Positions 24,356-34,566 of a stretch of DNA of 45,808 bases are shown here, piece by piece. This DNA comes from Smithella sp. SCADC. Lineage in GTDB: Bacteria; Desulfobacterota; Syntrophia; Syntrophales; Smithellaceae. A program made the position numbers and the translations under genes. The notes beneath the pieces are model-generated. The model did no database searches. It worked only from the letters and a program-made list of their open reading frames with translations, and was not told the DNA's origin. Numbering within the stretch: the first letter of the stretch is position 1; each line of letters starts with the position of its first letter. The stretch lies in NCBI GenBank assembly GCA_000747625.2, contig JQDQ01000175.1, positions 1-45,808 of the forward strand. The letters run 5' to 3'.

Positions 24356-25351
24356 CTATTTAGAGGCAAATGCCATGACTTTTTCTACCGCTTTAACCGT
24401 ATCGCGCATATCATTTTCGGATAAAGTCGGATGAACGAGAAACATTATGGCGGTTTCACTCAACTCTCTGGCAACCGGCAATCGTTTTTTCGGTCGCATG
24501 CCGGTGCCAGCGAAAACTTTTTCTAGATATATTTCGCTGCAACTGCCTGTGAAACAGGGAATACCTTCCGCATTAATCGCTATAATGATACGTTCTCTAT
24601 TCCATCCGGATTTCAGCTTTTCAGGATTTATAAAAACGTAATATTTATAGTAAGCATGGCCAATATGATCAGGCGACGTAGTCACACGAAGCGCCGGAAT
24701 ATTCGAAAAAGCTTTATTTAAGATACCGGCATAATTTCTGCGTACCTCTATCCACCCGGGCAACTTATGTAGCTGAATCCTGCCGATTGCGGCCTGCATT
24801 TCGGTAATTCGCCAGTTTGTCCCGAATGATTCATGCAGCCATTTAAAAGACTGTCCTGGATTAGGATCATTATGGCCATAAATCGCATCATAGCTTTTGC
24901 CATTATCCTTATAAGACCATACTTTCGACCAGATGTCCCTATTATTAGTCACCAGCATGCCCCTTTCACCGCCGGTGGTCATGGTTTTATCCTGACAAAA
25001 AGAAAAAGCAGCCATATCACCAAATGATCCTAAAGGGCGTCCTTTATAAAGAGATCCGCAGGCCTGCGCGCAATCTTCAATAACCACAAGTCCGCGCTTT
25101 TTTGCCAAAGCCATAATAGAATCCATCTCACAGGACCAACCGGCCAGATGAACCGCGATGACTGCGCGCGAGCGGCCTGTTATGACTTTTTCAATTGTGT
25201 CCGCGGTAATGTTTTGACTGTCACGATCGACATCGGCAAATACAGGTTTTGCCCCGCACATGACTACAGAACTTGCCGATGCGATATACAGATCTATGTT
25301 AATATTACAAACACCGACACTACTGCCGGCACAAACCCCATCGAAAATACT
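24356..25351 (-). pseudogene. DegT/DnrJ/EryC1-type aminotransferase lacking its N-terminus
   Basis: A PLP aminotransferase of the DegT sugar-aminotransferase family: CGAKPVFADVD, VIEDCAQACGS and FSFCQDKTMTTGGERGM with the PLP lysine. Family members are about 370-400 residues, but this frame hits a stop at 25352-25354 and has only about 330 codons. The first ATG (25261) lies inside the conserved fold, and about 30 residues upstream of it (GSSVGVCNIN...ASASSVV) still look family-like. At least the first 50-60 residues are lost. Relatives make amino-sugars for O-antigen or antibiotics, or transaminate other keto-sugars. The reading frame beyond the break is clean. Confidence 0.75.
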
Positions 25352-25606
25352 TTATGTCTTATGTCTAATTATATGATTTATAATCATTATCAGCATATTC
25401 CCTGTAATATTTTGGGATGTTATGCAGATATGTAGAATATCCCAGTAAATTTTTAGAGAGAATATATACAAGCTGGGCAAATTACTTGCCGTGTCGCATT
25501 CAGAAGGATATCGAGGCGGCAAGGAGGAAGCTCCGCAGGCGTATATATACGTTGAGGAAGCTGACAACAAAGCAACAAAGATAGACGAATGAAGGCCGTC
25601 TCGGCA
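25352..25606. other. Gene-free stretch between the DegT remnant and the aminotransferase gene
   Basis: About 255 bases without a credible frame. Short open stretches on both strands resemble nothing known to me. They may be the eroded 5' portion of the DegT gene, but I could not recognise any of its N-terminal motifs. Confidence 0.4.
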
Positions 25607-26788
25607 CTATTTGCATTCATTAATCGCTTCCGCAAAACCTTGCATAGAATTGACAATTGTCGTATCATCAACACAATAAGCAATGCGAAAGTAGCCGGGT
25701 CCTCCAAAACCGCTTCCAGGCACAACAAGAATATTTTTCTTCAAAAGCATTTTGACAAATTCCACGTCATCGGGAATCGGGCTTTTTACAAATAAATAAA
25801 ATGCTCCCTGTGGTTTTTCAAATTTATACCCTGCTTTAACCAAACCCGCACAGAGCAGATCACGCTTCTTCTGATAAACATTCACATCAACAGCCACATC
25901 CTGAAGTCTGGCAACTATCCGCTGCATCAGAGCCGGCGCATGCACAAAGCCCATAATTCTCGTGCATAGAATCAGAGCGTTGATTAAATTGTCCGCTTCA
26001 TGAATCTTGGGATTGACAGCAATATAACCAATTCGTTCTCCAGGCAAAGATAAAGTTTTGGAATAAGAATAGGCCACAATGCTGTTGGCGTAAGCCTTCA
26101 GTACACTGGGCACGGTGACACCGTCAAATACTATTTCCGCATATGGTTCATCAGAAATAAGGTATATTGTCTTGTTGTATGCCCTGCCCTTTTCTTTCAA
26201 CAGCCTGGCTAAATCTGTGATATTTTTTTTGCTGTAAACCTTACCTGTCGGATTATTGGGCGAATTAATGATAATCGCTTTTGTCCTTCTGTTAATCGCC
26301 TTGGAAATAGCGGCGATATCCAAAGAAAAATCCTTTTTGGTTTGGGCATACTTGACGACTCCACTGTAATTTTCAATGTAAAAAGGATATTCAACAAAAA
26401 AAGGGTTAAGAACAATCACTTCATCACCGGGATCAAGGAGTGCTTTAAAAATAACATTTAACGCACCTCCGGCGCCGCAAGACATCACCACGTGATCGGC
26501 TGACATCTTCAATCCGGTTGTTCTGCTGATTTTACAGGCAATAGCCTGTCTGGTCTCGGGATATCCGGCATTGGGCGTATAACCGTGTTTCAAGGGGATA
26601 ATTGCATGGGCCAGGTTAATCAGCTCGGATTTAAATTCATCCGGTTGATCCACGTTGGGATTCCCCAGGCTGAAATCATAAACCTTATCCGCACCATATT
26701 TCTTTTTAAGAAGAATTCCTTCTTCAAACATCTTGCGGATCATAGATGATTGAGACATTGATGATTTGATTTTTTTAGCAATAGTCAT
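25607..26788 (-). CDS. Class I/II pyridoxal-phosphate aminotransferase
   Basis: A 393-residue fold-type I aminotransferase of the aspartate-aminotransferase-like group. YDFSLGNPNVDQP near residue 37 and NSPNNPTGKVYS near residue 174 are typical, and SYSKTLSLPGERIGY holds the PLP lysine (about residue 245). GPGYFRIAYCVDD near the end carries the substrate-binding arginine. The substrate cannot be named from sequence; its neighbours (NfeD/slipin and the membrane protein) give no hint. Confidence 0.88.
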   Translation of the reverse strand: MTIAKKIKSSMSQSSMIRKMFEEGILLKKKYGADKVYDFSLGNPNVDQPDEFKSELINLAHAIIPLKHGYTPNAGYPETRQAIACKISRTTGLKMSADHVVMSCGAGGALNVIFKALLDPGDEVIVLNPFFVEYPFYIENYSGVVKYAQTKKDFSLDIAAISKAINRRTKAIIINSPNNPTGKVYSKKNITDLARLLKEKGRAYNKTIYLISDEPYAEIVFDGVTVPSVLKAYANSIVAYSYSKTLSLPGERIGYIAVNPKIHEADNLINALILCTRIMGFVHAPALMQRIVARLQDVAVDVNVYQKKRDLLCAGLVKAGYKFEKPQGAFYLFVKSPIPDDVEFVKMLLKKNILVVPGSGFGGPGYFRIAYCVDDTTIVNSMQGFAEAINECK

Positions 26789-26873
26789 ATTCCCGAAGTC
26801 CCGCTTCCTTTAATCTTGAATATATGATTTTGTCTCTTTGTTCTTAAATTCCATTTAGTGGAATAATTTTAAA

Positions 26874-27188
26874 TCAGTTATGTTTTTTTCGTCTTATTAT
26901 AAGAAATATTCCCAGTAAAACCAGCACTACAGGCAATAAATATTTGTTGAATTGGGAAAGTTCAAGACCATAAAATTCATTTGCGAGAAACAATACTCCC
27001 GCAATTGTTATAAACCAGCCTCCAAAATCTTTTACTTTCTGAAAAATTGTGGAAATTCCAATAACAATTATTAATATCGGCCACGTTTGACCAAAACTAT
27101 AAATTGATGTCCTGCTTACAAAGATTAATATACCTAAAGTAATTAATATGAGACCACCGGTAATAATGTTGCGCTTTTCGTTAGGCAT
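26874..27188 (-). CDS. Small membrane protein with a LiaF/DUF5668-like transmembrane region
   Basis: A 104-residue hydrophobic protein with about four membrane segments (roughly residues 8-24, 29-46, 50-65 and 75-95) and a short basic tail (IIRRKKHN). The pattern resembles the LiaI-LiaF-like transmembrane domain. I chose the ATG at 27188 because GGAGG lies eight bases upstream; a longer start nine codons earlier has no ribosome site. It follows slipin on the same strand and may be part of that membrane operon. The function is unknown; relatives are often near envelope-stress genes. Confidence 0.75.
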   Translation of the reverse strand: MPNEKRNIITGGLILITLGILIFVSRTSIYSFGQTWPILIIVIGISTIFQKVKDFGGWFITIAGVLFLANEFYGLELSQFNKYLLPVVLVLLGIFLIIRRKKHN

Positions 27189-27254
27189 AAGTTTTTCCTC
27201 CAAAAATAAAATCATATTTTGCAGGCAGGAGTTTATACTCCTGCCTTACATTTT

Positions 27255-28019
27255 TTAAGATTTTTCAGCCAATTTTAAAAATGGTTTAAACAGATCAATC
27301 GGTATCGGGAATACCGTTGTGGAATTATTTTCCGACGCAATCTGGTTCAACGTCTGCAAATAACGCAACTGCAATGACATCGGCTGAGTTTCCATTAAAG
27401 CCGCAGCTTCAATTAATTTCTGCGCGGCCTGGAATTCACCTTCCGCGTTAATTACCTTTGCCCTTCTTTCTCTTTCCGCCTCGGCCTGTTTGGCCATAGA
27501 ACGTTTCATTTCTTCGGGTAAATCAATATGTTTGACTTCCACCAGCGATATTTTAATGCCCCAGGGTTCAGTGCTGCGATCGAGAATTTCCTGCAAACGC
27601 ATGTTAATCTTCTCGCGTTCGGAAAGGATTTCATCAAGCTCCATCTGGCCGCAGACACTTCTGAGCGTGGTCTGGGCGAGCTGTGATGTGGCGAAGAGAT
27701 AGTTTTCCACATTGGTCACGGCGGAATTTGCATCCATAACGCGAAAATAAACAACAGCGCTTACTTTGATCGAAACATTATCTTTTGTGATAACATCCTG
27801 AGGAGGAACATCCATGGTAATTGTCCTCATATCTATTTTCACCACTCTGTCAATACCGGGAATAATAATAATCAATCCCGGTCCTTTGACTTCTCTGATG
27901 CGTCCTAAACGAAAAATAACAGCCCTTTCGTATTCGTTCATTATCTTGATTGCGGATGCCAAAAACATTACAATCAGTACGATAACAACTATCATCGGTA
28001 AAGAAAAAGTGCCAATCAT
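27255..28019 (-). CDS. Slipin (stomatin/SPFH family membrane protein)
   Basis: A 254-residue membrane protein of the band 7/SPFH family. A membrane segment covers about residues 7-24, followed by [16 protein letters not shown], the SPFH start, then [28 protein letters not shown]. The second half has the [17 protein letters not shown] helical stretch typical of slipins. The gene is preceded by AGGAGG. In bacteria slipin is usually encoded beside nfeD, as here, where NfeD's C-terminal domain partners it and protease activity may be applied to it. Confidence 0.92.
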   Translation of the reverse strand: MIGTFSLPMIVVIVLIVMFLASAIKIMNEYERAVIFRLGRIREVKGPGLIIIIPGIDRVVKIDMRTITMDVPPQDVITKDNVSIKVSAVVYFRVMDANSAVTNVENYLFATSQLAQTTLRSVCGQMELDEILSEREKINMRLQEILDRSTEPWGIKISLVEVKHIDLPEEMKRSMAKQAEAERERRAKVINAEGEFQAAQKLIEAAALMETQPMSLQLRYLQTLNQIASENNSTTVFPIPIDLFKPFLKLAEKS

Positions 28020-28063
28020 TGTAAATATCCTCCTTTATTTATTTCCAAATTATATTTATTTTT

Positions 28064-29365
28064 TTATTTCTTTATTTCTTCCACGATTAATCTCAGACCT
28101 TCAACCTTGATAACCCTTACTTTTGAACCTTTCTTAACCGGTTCTTTACTTGTAGCTTTCCAGTACTCTCCCATTAAAAATACTTCCCCTTCTTCGTCAA
28201 TATCCTTCATCACTTCCGCCTCAGCGCCGACCATCGCTTCCGATCCTGAAAAATGTTTCCGCAATTGCGCTTTAATCGCCAGCACGATAACAACAATAAA
28301 AAAACCTGATGCGACCAAAACAGCCGGCACTAATACCTGAAAAGAAAGACGCAAGGCAGGCTCCGTTGTATCAAATAATAACAACGATCCCATAATTAGT
28401 GAAATTATCCCTCCGACAGTAAGCATGCCGTGACTCATCACTTTTATCTCCGCAATAAATAAAATTACACCGAAAATTATCAATAATATTCCGGTATAAT
28501 TTACCGGCAAGGTGGACAGTCCAAAAAACGCCAGCAAGAGCGATATGCCGCCGATTACTCCGGGTAAAATTGCTCCGGGTGTAGAAAGCTCAAAATACAG
28601 TCCTGCCAACCCTACTAACAAAAGAATATAAGAAATATTCGGATCGGAAATAGCAGCAAGAATACCCTGACGGGTCCCCATTTTCTTATTATTAATTACG
28701 GCATTTTTTGTTGATATTTTCTTTTTACCTTTGGCCAGATTTACTTCTTTTTGATCAATGGCAACTAAAAGTTTCTCGATATCGGGAGCTACAAAATCAA
28801 TGACGTTTAGCTTGAGCGCTTCTTCGGCAGTTATTGATTCGCTTTTGCGCACAGCTTTTTCGGCCCATTCTTCAGAGCGCCCTCTTGATTTGGCAATACT
28901 GCGGGCGTAAGCGGCAGCGTCGTTTTCCACTTTCGCGGACATTGTTTTATCCATATCCTTCCCGCCGCCAAGACCGATCGCCACGGGATGAGCGGCTCCA
29001 ATATTTGTACCGGGAGCCATTGCGGCTATGTGAGCCGCTTCCGTAATAATAACTCCCGCCGATGCGGCGCGAGCTCCGGGAGGAGAAACGAAAACGATCA
29101 CCGGCAGTGGCGCATTGAGAATACTTTTGGCGATATCGCGCATCGCCGTATCCATTCCGCCAGGCGTGTCGAGTAAAATTATCAAACCTTCAGCATTATC
29201 TTTTTTTGCATCCTCTATGCTTTTGGAGATATATTTTGCCGTCGGCGATGTAATAACCCCATCAATTGTAATAACATTAAATACCGGTTTCTTTTCTTCG
29301 GCCCAAGCTCCAGAACTCATGAGTAATAAAACTGCAATCAATGTGAAAATTATCTTCCTGGACAT
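28064..29365 (-). CDS. NfeD-family protein with a ClpP-like serine protease domain
   Basis: A 433-residue membrane protein of the long NfeD type. A signal segment covers residues 5-22. The N-terminal ClpP/SDH-like protease domain has DTPGGMDTAMRDIAKSI and the serine in RAASAGV (around residue 103). Several membrane segments follow (about 235-360), and the last ~70 residues form the OB-fold NfeD C-domain. In archaeal homologues this enzyme cleaves the neighbouring stomatin. The start (AGAGGTG before the ATG) lies 33 bases after the uracil-DNA glycosylase stop. Confidence 0.9.
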   Translation of the reverse strand: MSRKIIFTLIAVLLLMSSGAWAEEKKPVFNVITIDGVITSPTAKYISKSIEDAKKDNAEGLIILLDTPGGMDTAMRDIAKSILNAPLPVIVFVSPPGARAASAGVIITEAAHIAAMAPGTNIGAAHPVAIGLGGGKDMDKTMSAKVENDAAAYARSIAKSRGRSEEWAEKAVRKSESITAEEALKLNVIDFVAPDIEKLLVAIDQKEVNLAKGKKKISTKNAVINNKKMGTRQGILAAISDPNISYILLLVGLAGLYFELSTPGAILPGVIGGISLLLAFFGLSTLPVNYTGILLIIFGVILFIAEIKVMSHGMLTVGGIISLIMGSLLLFDTTEPALRLSFQVLVPAVLVASGFFIVVIVLAIKAQLRKHFSGSEAMVGAEAEVMKDIDEEGEVFLMGEYWKATSKEPVKKGSKVRVIKVEGLRLIVEEIKK

Positions 29366-29398
29366 TGTTTCACCTCTTTCGCTAATTGTTTTGAATAA

Positions 29399-30109
29399 TT
29401 AAGGCTTAACTTCTTTCATAATCATCTGGACATCTTCCCAGACTTGTTTTTTGGCCGAAGGGTTACGTAAAAGATATGCCGGATGATATGTCGGCATTAA
29501 TTTTATTCCCTCGTAAAAATGAAAACGGCCGCGTAATGCGGATATGGGTATATCAGTATTTAAAAGCGTCTTGGCGGCAAAGGTTCCTAAAGCACAAATT
29601 ATTTTTGGTGAAATAATTTGCAATTGTTTTTTTAAAAACGGCTCGCATTTGCTTATTTCATCCGGTTGAGGATTGCGATTACCCGGCGGACGGCATTTGA
29701 GAATATTGCAGATATAAACGTTCTTTCGTTCCAGTTTCATTCCTTTGACGATTATATCAGTTAAAAGCTGTCCGGCACGTCCCACAAAAGGAAGACCCTG
29801 TTCATCTTCATCAGCGCCGGGCGCTTCCCCGACAAATACTATTTGCGCTTTAGCATTGCCAACGCCAAAAACAAGATTTTTTCTTATTTTTCCCAGGGGG
29901 CACAGCTGACAATTGGCCATTTCCTGATGAACTATTTTCAACATGTCTTCTTTTGTTGATCCACCGGTCTTCACATGACTGACTGATGTGGATACCGTAC
30001 GTGTTTTTTTCCAGTCAATTCCAACAGACAAGCTGTCTCTGTTTATTACTTGTCCCTTCAGCGCTTTAACAGCTTTAAGCAATTCTCTCTGTAATTCTTC
30101 CGCCGCCAA
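29399..30109 (-). CDS. Family-4 uracil-DNA glycosylase (4Fe-4S)
   Basis: A 236-residue iron-sulfur uracil-DNA glycosylase that removes uracil from DNA. The cluster cysteines are C67, C70, C139 and C155. [18 protein letters not shown] (residues 93-110) is the active-site motif and [11 protein letters not shown] near residue 215 is the second uracil-binding loop. The N-terminal ~60 residues are variable. It starts with a TTG 17 bases after the coaBC stop with GGGAG upstream, so it is co-transcribed with coaBC. The start is slightly uncertain. Confidence 0.93.
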   Translation of the reverse strand: MAAEELQRELLKAVKALKGQVINRDSLSVGIDWKKTRTVSTSVSHVKTGGSTKEDMLKIVHQEMANCQLCPLGKIRKNLVFGVGNAKAQIVFVGEAPGADEDEQGLPFVGRAGQLLTDIIVKGMKLERKNVYICNILKCRPPGNRNPQPDEISKCEPFLKKQLQIISPKIICALGTFAAKTLLNTDIPISALRGRFHFYEGIKLMPTYHPAYLLRNPSAKKQVWEDVQMIMKEVKP

Positions 30110-30126
30110 ATTAAAATGTTCTCCCG

Positions 30127-31335
30127 TTATTTTTTACTATTACTTTTTTTTATTATTTTTTTGACACGATCAAGAATCGCGCCCGCCGCTTCTATTTTAG
30201 TCATCTTCTCTAAAGGCTCTGTTTTACCTGCGCGGTCAATTATCGTAATTATATTTGTATCTGTCCGGAAGCCGGCGCCTTCTTCCCGTAAATTATTGGC
30301 AACAATCAAATCCATGTTTTTCTTTTTAAGTTTCTCCCTGGCATTGGCCAACAGATTTTGCGTCTCCATCGCAAAACCAACCAGTATGCGCCCGCCTTTA
30401 TTCCTTCCGACATCGGCGATGATATCAGGATTATTTTTCAATTCCAGCGAAAGAGTTTTCTTATCTTTTTTAATTTTTTCCGTAGCTGATACTTTGGGAC
30501 TATAATCGGCTACGGCAGCTGCTTTAATAATAACTGCAGCTTTTTTATAATTATCCATAACTGCTTTGTGCATTTCTTTTGCCGTACGCACTTTGATAAT
30601 TTTCCCCGCCGGTGGCAGGGGCAGATTTGTCGGACCGCTGATTAAAGTAACTTCAGCGCCTCTTCTGTGCGCTTCGACGGCCAATGCATAGCCCATTTTG
30701 CCTGATGATAAGTTGGTAATAAAACGTACAGGATCTAAAGGCTCTTCAGTGGGACCGGCTGTAATTAAAATTTTCACGCCGGCAAAGTCTTTGGGAGTAA
30801 GAAGGGTTTCTACTGCTTCGACAATTTCCGCAATATCCGGCAAACGCCCCTTCCCTTTTGTCTTGCATGCAAGCTCGCCTTCAGCACTTTCCATAACAGC
30901 GTAACCGAACTTTTTAAGTTTATTTATATTTTTCTGAACGATGGGATTGGCAAGCATTTTGTCATTCATGGCCGGACAAATAAGCGTTGGTTTTTCCTGA
31001 GCCATAATTGTGGTAGATAACAAATCATCGCCAATGCCCGAAGCAATTTTTCCGATTATATTTCCCGTTGCCGGCGCAATAACAAACGCGTCGGCAAATT
31101 CCGCAAGAGTTATATGCGCCATTTCATATTTTTCAGCCGGAACAAACATATCCGTATAGACCTGATTCTGCGAAAGGGTTTGCAGTGTTAAAGGAGTTAT
31201 AAATTCCTTTGCGCTTTTCGTCATGATAACTTTTACCTGAGCCCCTTTTTTAATGAGCGCACGAATTAATTCCGCCGCCTTGTAGGCGGCAATGCCTCCG
31301 GTAACACCTAAAACAATTTTTTTGTTCTCCAGCAT
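30127..31335 (-). CDS. coaBC: Bifunctional phosphopantothenoylcysteine decarboxylase / phosphopantothenate-cysteine ligase
   Basis: A 402-residue bifunctional enzyme for two steps of coenzyme A synthesis. The N-terminal flavodoxin-fold decarboxylase (1-185) has LGVTGGIAAYKAAELIRAL and the catalytic loop ICPAMNDKMLANP. The ligase half (from about 187) has ILITAGPTEEPLDPVRFITN and SSGKMGYALA. The gene has a divergent promoter shared with M23 (boxes at 31409-31437). Its length is normal and no anomaly is visible. Confidence 0.96.
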   Translation of the reverse strand: MLENKKIVLGVTGGIAAYKAAELIRALIKKGAQVKVIMTKSAKEFITPLTLQTLSQNQVYTDMFVPAEKYEMAHITLAEFADAFVIAPATGNIIGKIASGIGDDLLSTTIMAQEKPTLICPAMNDKMLANPIVQKNINKLKKFGYAVMESAEGELACKTKGKGRLPDIAEIVEAVETLLTPKDFAGVKILITAGPTEEPLDPVRFITNLSSGKMGYALAVEAHRRGAEVTLISGPTNLPLPPAGKIIKVRTAKEMHKAVMDNYKKAAVIIKAAAVADYSPKVSATEKIKKDKKTLSLELKNNPDIIADVGRNKGGRILVGFAMETQNLLANAREKLKKKNMDLIVANNLREEGAGFRTDTNIITIIDRAGKTEPLEKMTKIEAAGAILDRVKKIIKKSNSKK

Positions 31336-31408
31336 ATCACTAATCTTCCCGATATATTTTTATTCAAACCTCTCATCAGAAATACAACTGCACTCAATCT
31401 ATTTGCGA

Positions 31409-31437
31409 AATATAACAGCGCTTTTCAACAATATCAA
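31409..31437 (-). promoter_or_regulatory. Probable sigma-70 promoter of the coaBC operon
   Basis: Minus strand: TTGATA, 17 bases, TATATT, about 74 bases before the coaBC ATG. Confidence 0.45.
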
Positions 31438-31519
31438 GGCATATTTATCTTTATTACCTTCAATATATTTTAGGAAATTTTAGGATTGAACTAACCTTTG
31501 TTTGGCGGGGAAATTTGTC

Positions 31520-31548
31520 TTGCAAAACATCATTAAAGTTATTATAAG
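31520..31548 (+). promoter_or_regulatory. Probable sigma-70 promoter of the M23 peptidase gene
   Basis: TTGCAA, 17 bases, TATAAG, ending 39 bases before the ATG, which has AGGGGA upstream. Confidence 0.5.
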
Positions 31549-31587
31549 CCCCGCAGACGTATCATCTCACATTTTCAGGGGATTATT

Positions 31588-32904
31588 ATGAAAAGGTTCA
31601 ATTTATTTTATATCAAAATATCTATAGCCATTTTAATTATCGCTGCTCTGGGTTGGTTTTTCTTCGGCAGTTATGTGGAATTAGGGAAACCGGCAATCAA
31701 GTTTGCTCAAGGTGTCACCGCCGTCGGCAGACAAAAAACATTGGAAATTAATTTTTCCGATTCACAGAGCGGTCTTTCCCATTTGAATGTGGAAATCATT
31801 CAGGATAACAAAGGCCAGATTTTGGCAGATAAAATAATATCTTCAAAAGGAACAAGGAAGGAAAGATTACCCCTAACTATACGCGCTGGACAGTTTAACC
31901 TCCATGATGGTCCCGCTACACTTAAAGTTACTGCCACGGATTATTCCCTATTCAAAAATAAAGCGGTTTTGTCGCAACCAATAAAGATCGACACGGTACC
32001 GCCGCAAATTAATCTTGTGAAAAATATAAATTACATAAATCAGGGCGGAACTGGCTTTGTTGCCTACCAGCCCTCAGAAGCACTGTCTTCCACGGGCGTT
32101 TATATTAACAATTATTTATCTCCCGCTCACGCAATATTAATTGACAATAAGCCTTCTTACATTACTTATTTTGCTTTGCCTATGGACGCCAACAAAACAA
32201 CAACCAGAATAATGGTCTTCGCCCGTGATGAAGCGGGAAATGAAACAACGATGTCTATACCCTGTGTTATTAAGGAAAAGAAGTTTCGTGCGGACAAAAT
32301 GAATCTTAGTGAAAATTTTCTACAGCAGAAAATGCCGGAGTTTCAAGCCATGGTTCCATCACTTCAGGGGAAAACTTCTCTGGAAGTTTTCAGCTATATA
32401 AATTCTCAAATGCGCAATGATAATCTTTTAACTATACAGAAAATCTGTCAGAAGTCAGCTTCCAAAGAATTATGGGAAGGAACTTTCCTGAGGATGAAAG
32501 ATGGCGCTCCGATGGCTCTTTTCGGTGATAAAAGAAGTTATATGTATAATGGAAAAGTTGTCGGCGAATCCATTCACTCAGGCGTGGATCTGGCATCCAA
32601 CGCCCGCAGTCCCATCGAAGCATCCAACAAAGGCATTGTTGTTTTTACAGGTGCATTGGGAATTTACGGAAATGCAGTAATTATCGATCATGGTCTGGGT
32701 ATGTTCAGCTTGTATGGACATTTATCCTCCATTGATACGACTGTCGGCAAAAATGTGGCGAAAGGCGAAATAATAGGACTTTCCGGAATGTCCGGACTGG
32801 CAGGAGGAGATCATTTACATTTCAGTATTATAGTTGGCGGACAATTTGTCGATCCTAAGGAATGGTGGGATCCCCACTGGATAAAAGACAATATCACCAG
32901 ATAA
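31588..32904 (+). CDS. Membrane-anchored M23 peptidase
   Basis: A 438-residue envelope protein that probably cuts peptidoglycan cross-bridges or activates other hydrolases. A membrane anchor covers about residues 9-27. The middle (30-310) has beta-rich Ig-like segments. The LytM/M23 domain is C-terminal: HSGVDLASNARSPIEA (metal ligands H and D) and GDHLHFSI (the HxH pair, near residue 410). All zinc ligands are present, so it is likely an active hydrolase. It converges with rapZ, 11 bases past its stop. Confidence 0.9.
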   Translation: MKRFNLFYIKISIAILIIAALGWFFFGSYVELGKPAIKFAQGVTAVGRQKTLEINFSDSQSGLSHLNVEIIQDNKGQILADKIISSKGTRKERLPLTIRAGQFNLHDGPATLKVTATDYSLFKNKAVLSQPIKIDTVPPQINLVKNINYINQGGTGFVAYQPSEALSSTGVYINNYLSPAHAILIDNKPSYITYFALPMDANKTTTRIMVFARDEAGNETTMSIPCVIKEKKFRADKMNLSENFLQQKMPEFQAMVPSLQGKTSLEVFSYINSQMRNDNLLTIQKICQKSASKELWEGTFLRMKDGAPMALFGDKRSYMYNGKVVGESIHSGVDLASNARSPIEASNKGIVVFTGALGIYGNAVIIDHGLGMFSLYGHLSSIDTTVGKNVAKGEIIGLSGMSGLAGGDHLHFSIIVGGQFVDPKEWWDPHWIKDNITR

Positions 32905-32915
32905 AGAAATATCTG

Positions 32916-33782
32916 TTAATTTTTATTAATATCGCGATGGTTTAGATTGACCAAGTACTTCATCGACGAGAAATGCAAGGCCAGTTTATTAGCCATAACT
33001 ACGGAACGATGCTTACCGCCCGTGCAACCCATGGCAATATTCAAGCGCACTTTCCCCTCTTTTTCATATAGGGGAATGAGTAAATTCATCAAATCCAATA
33101 TTTTCTTCAGAAATTCTTTGCTTTGTTTATTATGCATAACGTAGTTTTGCACTTCAACATTATGCCCGTCATAATTTTTTAAATTTTCAACAAAATAAGG
33201 GTTGGGCAGAAACCTTACGTCAAAGACAAGATCAGCATCGGCAGGCAAGCCATAACGATAACCAAAGGAAGTCATATTAATGGCCATTTTCTTCTTTCTG
33301 GAGGCTGGCAAAAAATGACGTTGCACTATATCTTTTAGCTGATGAACATTAACAGAAGTTGTATCAATAATTTTGTCAGCCATTTTTTTTAAGGATGACA
33401 ACTTTTCTCTTTCCATCAGGATGCCTTCCATAATCATTCCCCTTTCGGAAAGAGGATGAATACGTCTGGTCTCACTAAAGCGATGTAATAGAGATTCGTC
33501 GCTGGATTCAAGGAAAAGAATCTCAATTTTGTATCCTTTTTGCTTTAGTCCCGCAAATATTCGCTCGTACTTATCGAGAAAGCTTCTTTCCCGTAAATCC
33601 ATGACCATGGCCACTCGTTTTATTTCCGGAGAAGAGACTGTTGTTATGGCAAGAAATTTCGGCAACAAAATAACAGGAAGGTTATCGACGCAGAAGAAAC
33701 CAATATCTTCCAAAGCCCTGAGTGCGGTACTTTTACCAGATCCAGAAAGACCGGTGATAATCACGACTCGAAGATTTTTCAT
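32916..33782 (-). CDS. rapZ: RNase adapter protein RapZ
   Basis: A 288-residue ATP/GTP-binding protein. In E. coli it guides RNase E to the GlmZ small RNA; elsewhere its role is less clear. The Walker A loop GLSGSGKST is at residues 10-18, followed by [14 protein letters not shown]. The C-terminal domain has [17 protein letters not shown], the RNA-binding and ligand site. The position at the end of the rpoN-hpf series is the normal proteobacterial one. Confidence 0.95.
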   Translation of the reverse strand: MKNLRVVIITGLSGSGKSTALRALEDIGFFCVDNLPVILLPKFLAITTVSSPEIKRVAMVMDLRERSFLDKYERIFAGLKQKGYKIEILFLESSDESLLHRFSETRRIHPLSERGMIMEGILMEREKLSSLKKMADKIIDTTSVNVHQLKDIVQRHFLPASRKKKMAINMTSFGYRYGLPADADLVFDVRFLPNPYFVENLKNYDGHNVEVQNYVMHNKQSKEFLKKILDLMNLLIPLYEKEGKVRLNIAMGCTGGKHRSVVMANKLALHFSSMKYLVNLNHRDINKN

Positions 33783-33867
33783 TTTTCTGTCACCTGTTTT
33801 AATAAGAAACGCAAATTTTAAACGCTTTAATCTTGTTTTAATGACTAAGCTTAATTTAACCCAACGG

Positions 33868-34398
33868 CTAGCTATTTGTCTCGATCAGGACATAATTTCC
33901 ATCATCGCGACGATAGACCAGGCTTACGTTTTCAGAAGAAGAATCTCGATAAAGAATAAAGCGATCCTTTGTACCTTCTATCTCCATGATCGCTTCATCA
34001 AAAGACATTGGTTTTAATATTACCTTATGCGTTTCCGCAATTTTACTTACTGTTGGTTCTTCAGCTTCTTCTTGATCAAGTTTTTCATTGCTTCGGCGAA
34101 TGCTTCTGGGCTTATGCTCTCTGATTTTTTCTCTTTGTTTTTTAAGTTGTCTTTCAATTTTTTCTATACAGCTATCGATGGCGAGATGCATATCTTTGGC
34201 TTCTTCTTTTGCGTTTATATTCCAACCGCTGGAGCTTAGATTTGTTTCTGCAAAATGCCTGAATTTTTCCATGGATACTACAATATGAGCTTCGGCCGGC
34301 GCATCCAAATATTTTTTCAGTCTTTGAATTCTTTCTTCTGCGTAAACTTTTTGCCAGTTCTCACCTTCACCGTTTCTAAAAGTTACGGAAATCTTCAT
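33868..34398 (-). CDS. hpf: Ribosome hibernation-promoting factor, long form
   Basis: A 176-residue protein that stops ribosomes at stationary phase. The N-terminal S30AE domain covers residues 1-100 and the C-terminal S30AE_C dimerisation domain about residues 120-176, ending with [22 protein letters not shown]. The long form is the one that dimerises 70S ribosomes alone. I choose the ATG at 34398, because AAGGAGG is seven bases from it; the ATG two codons earlier would overlap that site. It follows rpoN and has its own strong promoter candidate. Confidence 0.93.
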   Translation of the reverse strand: MKISVTFRNGEGENWQKVYAEERIQRLKKYLDAPAEAHIVVSMEKFRHFAETNLSSSGWNINAKEEAKDMHLAIDSCIEKIERQLKKQREKIREHKPRSIRRSNEKLDQEEAEEPTVSKIAETHKVILKPMSFDEAIMEIEGTKDRFILYRDSSSENVSLVYRRDDGNYVLIETNS

Positions 34399-34486
34399 AA
34401 TCATTCCTCCTTAATTAATTTAATCAGCTCAACTTTACAATAATCTTAACTTTTGAAACTTATCTGGGCTGACAATAAAGGCAAGT

Positions 34487-34515
34487 CATATATTGATGTA
34501 AAAACTAAATGTCAA
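34487..34515 (-). promoter_or_regulatory. Probable sigma-70 promoter of hpf
   Basis: Minus strand: TTGACA, 17 bases, TATATG. The minus-35 box is perfect. It lies in the rpoN-hpf gap, so hpf-rapZ can be expressed separately from rpoN. Confidence 0.55.
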
Positions 34516-34566
34516 TCAATATTTTATATTATCCTGCTTTTAATGTCGCCACTCAAATACATTTTA

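Noticed and set aside
25352-25606. Short ORFs in the gap before the aminotransferase gene
   Set aside because: No ribosome site, no family motif, and they overlap each other on both strands.
31500-31525. Possible sigma-54 promoter before the M23 gene (GGCGGGG and a nearby TTGCA)
   Set aside because: The GG and GC elements are too far apart for a minus-24/minus-12 promoter; a sigma-70 site fits better.
29399-33782. coaBC-udg-nfeD-slipin as a novel system
   Set aside because: NfeD-slipin pairing and coaBC are well known; adjacency here looks like ordinary operon packing.
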